From positions 1-17,331 of the forward strand of contig JAZQAK010000013.1 of assembly GCA_045545175.1 (NCBI GenBank): DNA of 17,331 nucleotides, written 5' to 3'. This document shows positions 7,501 to 16,500 of the stretch, in pieces. Each line of letters starts with the position of its first letter. Positions within the stretch are counted from its first letter, which is position 1. This stretch comes from RGIG6165 sp045545175. Its GTDB lineage: Bacteria > Bacillota > Clostridia > Oscillospirales > Feifaniaceae. The translations under genes and the position numbers were made by a program. Below the pieces are notes generated by a model. That model had not been told where the DNA came from. It was given only the letters and a program-made list of their open reading frames with translations, and did not search any database.

Positions 7501-10500
7501 AAAACTGCTTCCTATTTTATAAATAGCGTAACAACACCGACGGCAACGTTAAGTGTTGACTACAAAACGTCACTTGAAGACGTTATGGCACTTCTTCCGA
7601 CAGAGTTTCTTGCAAATGACGGTGCTTTAACGGTGCCTGCAACTGCATTCGAATGGGTGTCGGAAGATTATGACAAATTTACACCCGCTGAATATACGTT
7701 CAAAGCGGTAATCACAGATGAAGATTACAGATATTCAGACGGCGTAGAACCTTTTAAAGCAGTTGTAACGGTGAAAACACCGACAGCGCAGGGAACTGTC
7801 GTTACGAAAATTGATCTTCCCGTAAACTACACCGTATTTACCCAAGATACGGGTACGGTAACGATGAGAGACAGTGCAGGAAAAGGATACGACGAAACAC
7901 GTCCGATAAAGTTCTATGATAAACTTTCTGCAGTGGCTTACGAAAACGGTGTCCGAAAGGAAATCGAAATAACGGGCATTGAATGGGAAGGTGTAATAGA
8001 CAGAACAGACGCCGATGGCGAATACTGGATATACACCATTAAGTCATACAGCGGCGAACTTGAGATTGCCCCTGAAATATTGGCAAACACAACTATAACA
8101 GCATACAAGACTGAGGGTACGTATAGCAGTAGTTCGGGTAACATGAAGTCCAACACTACAATTATCGTTCCTGCCGTTGTAAAACTGTCGGGACTTGAAG
8201 CGTATGCAAGTAATAGCTACAAGGGTTATCCCGGTATGGCGGCTATGGATGCTACAGGCTTTAACAACCTTTACAAAAACATCGGTCTTCCCAACACACT
8301 TAAATGGTTTGCAGGTAACAATAGAGACGTTGTGTCTGACGTAACTCTCGTTATGGATGACGGCGTTTCCGCAACAATGGTATACGGCGGCGGTTACGGT
8401 GCTAAGGTAACGGGTAATTCTACCGTTACTATCAAAAAGAACGTAACTATTCTTGGCGACATATATGCAGGTTCCTACAACGATGATTTTGACGGTTCTA
8501 CAACCATCAACATCGGAAGCGGTACCACGGTTGCAGGCAAGATTTGTGCAGGCGGTTTAGGTGCATACGACGGCAACGTAACTATCAACATTGATTCAGG
8601 CGTAACGGTTGGTAGCATAACGCTTGGTGAAACCGAAGCAAATTCTGCTGACAGCGTTGTAATCAACGTAACGTCAGACTTTGACCTGAGTGTAATTGAC
8701 TGTATTGATTCAGGTAAGGTAAAAGTATATGTTGACGGTGTTGAAAGAGAATTCGTTAAAAAGATAGACTTTGGTTCGTTCAAAATTGAAGTTGAACACG
8801 GTGAAGTATCCGATTACGGAGTTGTTCTTCCCAAGGTATATGCAACGAGAGTAGACGGTTCTACGTTTGAACTTCCTGAGAATACATATACGTGGAAGCC
8901 GGAAAATCAGTTTGACGGAAATAAGTCGGGCGATTACGTATTTAAACTCGAATTCGGTGATTCGTATACGTTTATAAACTATGCAGAGAAGAATAACACT
9001 CTTATTGTTTACGTAAAAGTTGCACCGGAAGATATTAAAACGGTAAGCAGAATTGAATCAACAATTCCGCAGATTGTTTCGGTAGCGAGCGGAACACCTG
9101 CAGAAAAGGTAAATATCCTTTCATCTATCATCGCATATGCATACGGTGTCGGTGAAAGTGAAAGTGATGCACAGCTCGTTGAAATTTACGGTGTAAAGTG
9201 GACATCGTCTGACTATAATCCTGACGAATTGGGTGAGTACACGTTTACAATGGTACTTCCTGACGGTTACGTTACAAACTTACAGCCCGCGACGGTAACA
9301 GTCAGCGTTGTTAAGTTTGAACGTCCGACAATAACCTCAATTAAAATCCCCGTAACACATACGTATTTTACAAACGGTACAGTTTCATCACCTGAGTTCT
9401 ATGACACACTTGAAGCTGACGTTCTTTACAGCAATTCTACAACGGATACGGTTACGTTAAGAGGACTCAAATGGGTAAATAACGGCACATACGCGGCAGC
9501 AAAGGTCGGAAACTACGACTTTACGATCGATCCGACAACGATAGATGCAAAGTACGATTTGGCTGACGGTTTACTTGAAACCTCAAAGATAACAGTTACC
9601 GTAGTTGATACGACGATTGCTCACAATACGGGCTACTACAGATCAAATACAGCAAAAATTCTTCCTATACATATGACGGATTCAGGCGAAGACACAACGT
9701 TGCTCAATGACCTGACTGGTTGCAATAAAATATTGTCAGCAGGTATATCAACGGCAGCACGTGTATTCGGTGGCGGTCCTTACCACAAAGTTGCAGAGGA
9801 AGGACAGAAAGCACATCTGGTAATGTCGTCAGGTACACTCGGACTTGTTGTTGCAGGTTCGCAGGGTAGCGCATTCACCGGTGATGCTGAAATCAATATT
9901 TTAGGAACGGCAGTTATAACTGACGTTGTTGCCGGAACACTTAACGAAGCATTCAACGGAAACACACTCATCACTCTTGACGGTGAAGCTGAAATAAGCA
10001 GAATCATTGCGGGCGGTGACTACCGTACGGGCGCTACGACAACAGGTTCAAGCGGTATTGTAGTAGGTTCACAGGATGCTGTGGCATACAACGGAACGAT
10101 AACGATTAACGTTGCTGATACCTTTGAAGGTTCAGTAGGTAAGATTGAGAAGACGTCGGCAGGTAAGCTTATAATCAACTGTCCTGCGACCTTCCCTTAC
10201 ACAAACTACGTTGATCTTACAGATCCCACGGTTGAAGTATACGTTGACGGTGAACGTGTACAGTACGTAACGGAAGTGAAAGTGCCCGAAACGGCTGTTT
10301 ACAACGTGACACTCGGAACAGCAGTTGACACAATAGTACTTCCTTCAACACTTACGGCAACTGTAAACGGCAGCGCTTCAACAATAAATAACGTTACATG
10401 GATGTGTGAAAACTACAATGCAAACACGGCAGGAAAGTACACGTTCAAGCCCGTTGTTTCTGATGCATACAACGTATCAGACAGCAACATTGCAGACATA

Positions 10501-13500
10501 TTCGTTACGGTAAGAGTACTTACTGCTTCCGCTGGTCAGTCTGTGATAACAGGCTTTGAACATGTTGGTGCAGTTTCTGCATCACTTGGAACAGCACAAA
10601 AGGATCTTGCACTTCCCACAACTGTTAAGGCAACTGTAAACGGTCAGACCGTTTCTGTAGACGTAGACGATTGGAAATGTGCAAACTACGACGGCTCAGT
10701 ATACGGAGCAACGTATACGTTTACAGCAGTTATATCGGGAGAATATGCACTTGCATCAGGTGTCTTTGCACCTACGGTTACAGTTAACGTAACGGATGCT
10801 AAGATTGTTGAGGTTTATCTCCCTGTAACAGAAACAACCTTCCCGCGCGGAACGGTTGAAAGTCCCGTATTCTACGACACACTCAAGGTAAAACTTGACA
10901 ACGGAGCAGTTGTTGAAATGTCCGGATTCGAGTGGACTGTAAAGGATTACAACAAGGATGCGGTAGGTACATATACAGCAACTATAAATGCAGCGCCGGC
11001 AAATTGCCAGTTCGCTTCTACACTTAACGTACCCAGTATCAAAGTTAACGTAATACGTAAGCAGTATGACGTTATGGAAACTGATGCATACGTATATCTG
11101 TACGGTATACCGACAGTTATAGATGAAGAGAACGGAAAGACATATCTTTACGATATGACGGGCTGCAACAAGACAAGTTCAAAGGAAGTTACGGGCAAAT
11201 CCATATATGCCGGCAGCCCTGCAAATTCCGCATCACTCGGCACTACAATGATTGAGATGCGCGGCGGTAAGGTTAACAGTCTCTTCGGTGCTTCAAGAAA
11301 CAGCACGAGAGTTACCGGTACGGCGTACATCTATATGCTCGGTGGTTCGGCGACAGCTATCTACGGCGGCGGTAACGGAAGCACCGGTGCAACGACGAAA
11401 GCAATCGTAAACAACGTATACGTTTACGTTGAAGATGCAACCGTTACTTCGAGAATTACCGGATGTGGCTACAACGGTGCTGCAGAAGGCGACGTAACGA
11501 TAATCGTAAAGAATTCAACGGTAAATACCATTTTCGGCGGTTCAAACCAGAAGAAAGATATTATGACCGTTGACGGTAAAGTTACCATGAAGATTCTTGA
11601 CGGTTCAAAGGTAAGCATAATCAACGGTGCAGGCGTAGCAGGTGCAGTAAATGAACTTGAAGTTTACCTTTCGAAGAATGCAATTGTGACAAGCAGATTG
11701 CTTCCTTTAGGAAACTCTACAGTTGCTGAAACTGCAAAGATCTTCTATGAAACGGGCTTTGATTTAAGTAAGGTTTACACAGAGGGTGTCAACGTTGAAG
11801 TCTATGAAGGCCATTTCCTTGAGGACAGAGAAACGTTTGTAACAGACAGAGAAATAAAAGTTATTCGTAACGCAGGTCTTGCAAGAAATGACTTCTATGT
11901 AGATCTCGGTACGACGGTTGAAAACATCGGCCTTCCCACAACGGTAGAGGGTGAAATACACGGTGTTCTTGAAACGGTCAGCGGTATTACTTACACTCCT
12001 GTAACCTATTACGACGGAGACGCAGTAGGCACGTATGAATTTGCTGTCAATATTCCTGACGGTTATAACGTACCTCCCACGACACTTGCAAATGCGGCGA
12101 CGGTTAAGGTAGTTGTAACAGAACCCGCATCAAACGAGTACGTTACAGCGTTTGACGCACAGGATACAGCATTTACACTTGCAAACGGTACTGCAATAGA
12201 AAATGCAGGTTTACCGTCAGCATACACAGCACTTCTCACGGGTGGCAGAAGTAAAGATATTCCCGTAAAGAAGTGGAAGGTTACTGATGAAAACGGACAG
12301 ACGGTGACGTATGACCGTTACACAGCAGGTACTTACGTATTTACACCTGATTTCGGCAATGCATACAAGGTGATTGCGGCAGATGTACCCACACATACAG
12401 TAACAATTACTGCACACAGACCTCACAGAGACGTGAATAAGCGTTATCTTGCGGGTGTACCTGCAGAGATTACCAACGTAAACGGTGTAGTTCTTGTTTT
12501 GGATAAAAACGGAAACTACCTCGAAGAAGCAGGCACGTTCACAATCGTGTACGGTGGTTCAAACCGCTATAATTCAGAGTCTGCTGACATTACGATGAAC
12601 AGCGGTACCATTTATGCAATTTACGGTGGCGGTAGCTTATACGAAACGGGCGACATCAAGATTACGGTAAACGGCGGTACGGTATCATACCTCTACGTAG
12701 GCGGATACAAGAGCCATTCCAAGAATATTGACGTCGTTATAAACAGCGGTACGATTACAAGCGTATGGGCAGGTAACATAAGTTCAATTGACGGTCGTGT
12801 AACTTATGAAGTGAACGGCGGTACAATAACGAACTTCTACGCAGGTCCCAACGGCAGTGAGGCAAGTATCGAAGGAACTCCTCAGGAAGCAGATGAAGAA
12901 CTTGCTCCTTCATCAGAAAGATATCCCAAGAAGGCTATCGTTGTAGAAGAAGGCGAAAATATTGCAATTGAATTTGTACAGAACGGCGGTACAATCAAGA
13001 CACTTTACGGTGCAGGTAGTGCAGCAAACACAAGAGTACAGGGTTCTGTAAAACTCTACATCAACGGCGGTAAAGTTACGACGATTTGTGGCGGCGGTGC
13101 AGTTCCGACTTCATATCTCACGAAAAACGTATATATCAAGGTCGCACCTTCAGTGGTTTGTGACACTATATATGCAAATGCTCCCGGTCAGATTTACGGT
13201 AAAGCATACGTAATTGTTCCTGATACGTTTAACCGTTACAATATCATTGGCTGGAATGAAGACGGTGAAAACATCGGTGGAGATGCAGGTAACGATTTTG
13301 AAGACGAAGATGCAGCACTCGGTGACGCATTCGTAACAGCTGAAGTTATCGTATCAGGCGGTTACTATGAAGAGGGTATGCCGATAAGAGTACTGTACGT
13401 CGGTGCAACCGAGACGGTATTTGCACGCGGTGTTCCGATAAGAATCATCGGTGACCTTGACAGCATCCTTGAAGATGAAGAAATCGATGAGATTGATGCT

Positions 13501-16500
13501 ACTGACGTACCGACTTACGTTGAGTACTTTGATGAAAACTATGATCCCGAAACCGAAACTCCCGGATACTTCTCATACGAAACGTATGTGGATGAAGAGG
13601 GAAATCCGTTAGTCCTCAAGGGTGTATGGAGAAGACTTGCTAATCCTCTTGCGGCAGGTGCCACAGCGGTAATCTACGGTGGCGGTATGCAGGGTACGAC
13701 GGATAAGTATCCCTCAACGTACGTTGAATTCCTTGGCGGTTGCGTAAAGGGTATCTACGGCGGCGGTAAAAATAATACTGTCGGTGCAGCAAACCTTATA
13801 ATCAACCCCGAAGGTCCTCATAACACAGGTGTCGTTTATGCCGGCGGTTATCAGGATGCAAATACACTTACAAATGAAATATACGTTAAGATGCTTGGCG
13901 GCGATATCAACATTATGTACGCCGGTGGCTATAACGTCACAAACAGAAAAGTACAGGTTGACATTACAGGCGGTAACGTAAATTATCTCTACATGGGTGG
14001 TTATGCAAATGCATCCATAACTTCTAATACAACAACTGTTAATCTTACCAACTGCTCTGTAAAGAATATCTACGGCGGCGGCTACGGTCCGAGTTCAAAG
14101 ACAATCGGTGACGCATTTATCAACATAAATGAAAATGTTGACATCAATGGTAGCATTTATGCAAAGGGTTCGGCTGAAGCTCATGATGGAAATACGTCAG
14201 GTCCTTTGAAGAAGAACTGTCATATTCAACTCAACGACTCAGATAAAGAATCCTCACAGCGCAGAAAGATAAAGTATACCAAAGCACAGGCTCCTTACAT
14301 ATACGTAAACGGTGAGCCTCTTGGCAAAATGCCTGACGTTTCTACGGCAACGTATGAACATGCTGACAAAAAGGTTGAAATTACCACAGCACAGTCATCT
14401 GACTACAGAGGTAACAGACCGCTTATATTCCTTAACGGTATCCCGACAATTGTAGCGGGTGACGGAAACGGACACTCATACGTATATCAGGCAAAGACGA
14501 AGGACGGTACGCTCAATGCATACCAGAAGAATGCTGACGGTACGTTCAAGTATGAAAATGGTAAGAGAGTTTCCAATATTGTACGTGACCCTGATACGGG
14601 TATGGCAATAAAGGGACCGAAGCTTGTCGATGCGGACGTTGTTGAATACATCATGTACGGCGGCGCAAATGGCAAGTCTGTTGAAGATACTTATATTGAA
14701 TTCCACAACGGTGGCGGTGTATGGATCGTGTACGCAGGTTGCCGTGGCGGTAACGCAGGTTACGATGAACAGGGCAACGAAGTAGGTCTTATCGAATTAA
14801 GACAGTTTGGTGGCGGTGCATTTGACCTTACGTATATGGGTAACACCATTGGTTTCGATGCTTCAGGTAGCCAGACAGTAAACGTAAAAGCAACCAAGAA
14901 CGTATTCCTCGGTCTTGGCGGCGGTTCAAAGTACGTTGCACTTGCAGGTGACTGCGGTATAGTCGGAAGTGAAGAAAAGTTCATGGAAGGCTACTACAAC
15001 AAGGCAGGCGAGGTTATCTCGTATACGGACGAAGATGACGGTCAGACTTATGAAATAACAGGTACGTGGGAAGATTACAATCTCGACGTAACTAAGGAAG
15101 AGTATGAGGCTTACTATGAAGCTTCGAACGCTTACTTTAACGAAGAAGGCAATTCAGAGTTTGTAAACAGCCATTACTACGTAGACCCGTATGATGATCA
15201 TTACACACTCTATGCTCTCTACGGACAGTACGGTGCAAACCATCTGTGGGTAGGTAACTCGGGCTCGAATTACAATCTTAAGCTTAACAGAATATTCGGT
15301 AACGCATACGTAAGACAGTCTGCATACGGTCTTAAGTATGATGCCGATCTTGATATGTTCGTTGAAAATTACAACGACTATATCGGTCTTGATCAGATGC
15401 AGGCAATTGTATACGGCGGTTCAAACACCGGTATTATGTATAACGACATAAGATTTGACTGGGAAGGTGTAGAACCGGGAACGTTCTGGAATGCAGGTAA
15501 GGTAGACGCAGGCGGTATAAATAAAGGACATACGTATCTGAATATGTTGGAGGATGACAGTAATCCCTTCCTTAAAAATACCTTCTACAACTCACTGAAG
15601 ACAAAGAGTTCACCTAACGTTACGTTGAAGCCGAACTTCTTCCCGAGGTGGAGTCTTACAGCAGCATGGGCACTCGGTATTGATGAAGATATGGCTCAGA
15701 TTGCTATTGATCAGGGCTTTATCACGGAAGTAAGCGACCCGAAAGACGTAAGAATACATATGCTTTCAGCAGACAATGCTGCAAAACTTCTTAACTATTA
15801 CTACACAGGTTCATTTGAAGAGGGTGTAACCTCCGAAAATGCACTTGAAACTGAAGGATTTAAGAACGTATTTGATGCATCGAATGACAAGGGTAAGTTT
15901 ACAATCCGTCATTTCGAGCTTAGAAATCCCAATCACGAAGGTCTTAACAGATATATTGTTCGCGGTCCTTCAAGATTTGGTGACGGTCAGCTTATCATCT
16001 TCCCGAACGGTCAAAAGATGTTAATTGACGTAGGTCAGTCTGAATCAGAAACGTTTATCAGAAATATCAGATACACTCTCGAAACTGCAGCTGCAGCGGG
16101 TATGGGTGACGGTAATACGATTGACTATCTCGTAATTACACACTACCACGGTGACCATCATACGAATACTACACCGATAGTAAATGCGTTTGATATCAAG
16201 AACATAATATTCCCGCCGTTTGATATGGCAAATGGAAAGAAGCCTTCTTATCATGCAACGATTGAAGCAAAGAGTGCGCAGAACATAAAAGAAGGTAAAG
16301 AACCTATCAACATCATAAGAGTTCAGCGTGGCGATCAGTTCGTTATCGGTGAAGGCGATGAAAAGGTTGTAATAGACGTTCTTAACCCGGGCGATCACTC
16401 TTACAGAACGTACTCACTTGCAGAAGCAATCAGACAGATAAATAACGGTAACTACAGTTCGTTTGCAAACCCGTGTTCAATAGTATTTATGTTCAACTTC

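Noticed and set aside
16045..16398. 117-codon open frame on the minus strand
   Set aside because: It is antisense to the MBL domain, whose conserved motifs fix the coding strand. No start signals are seen.
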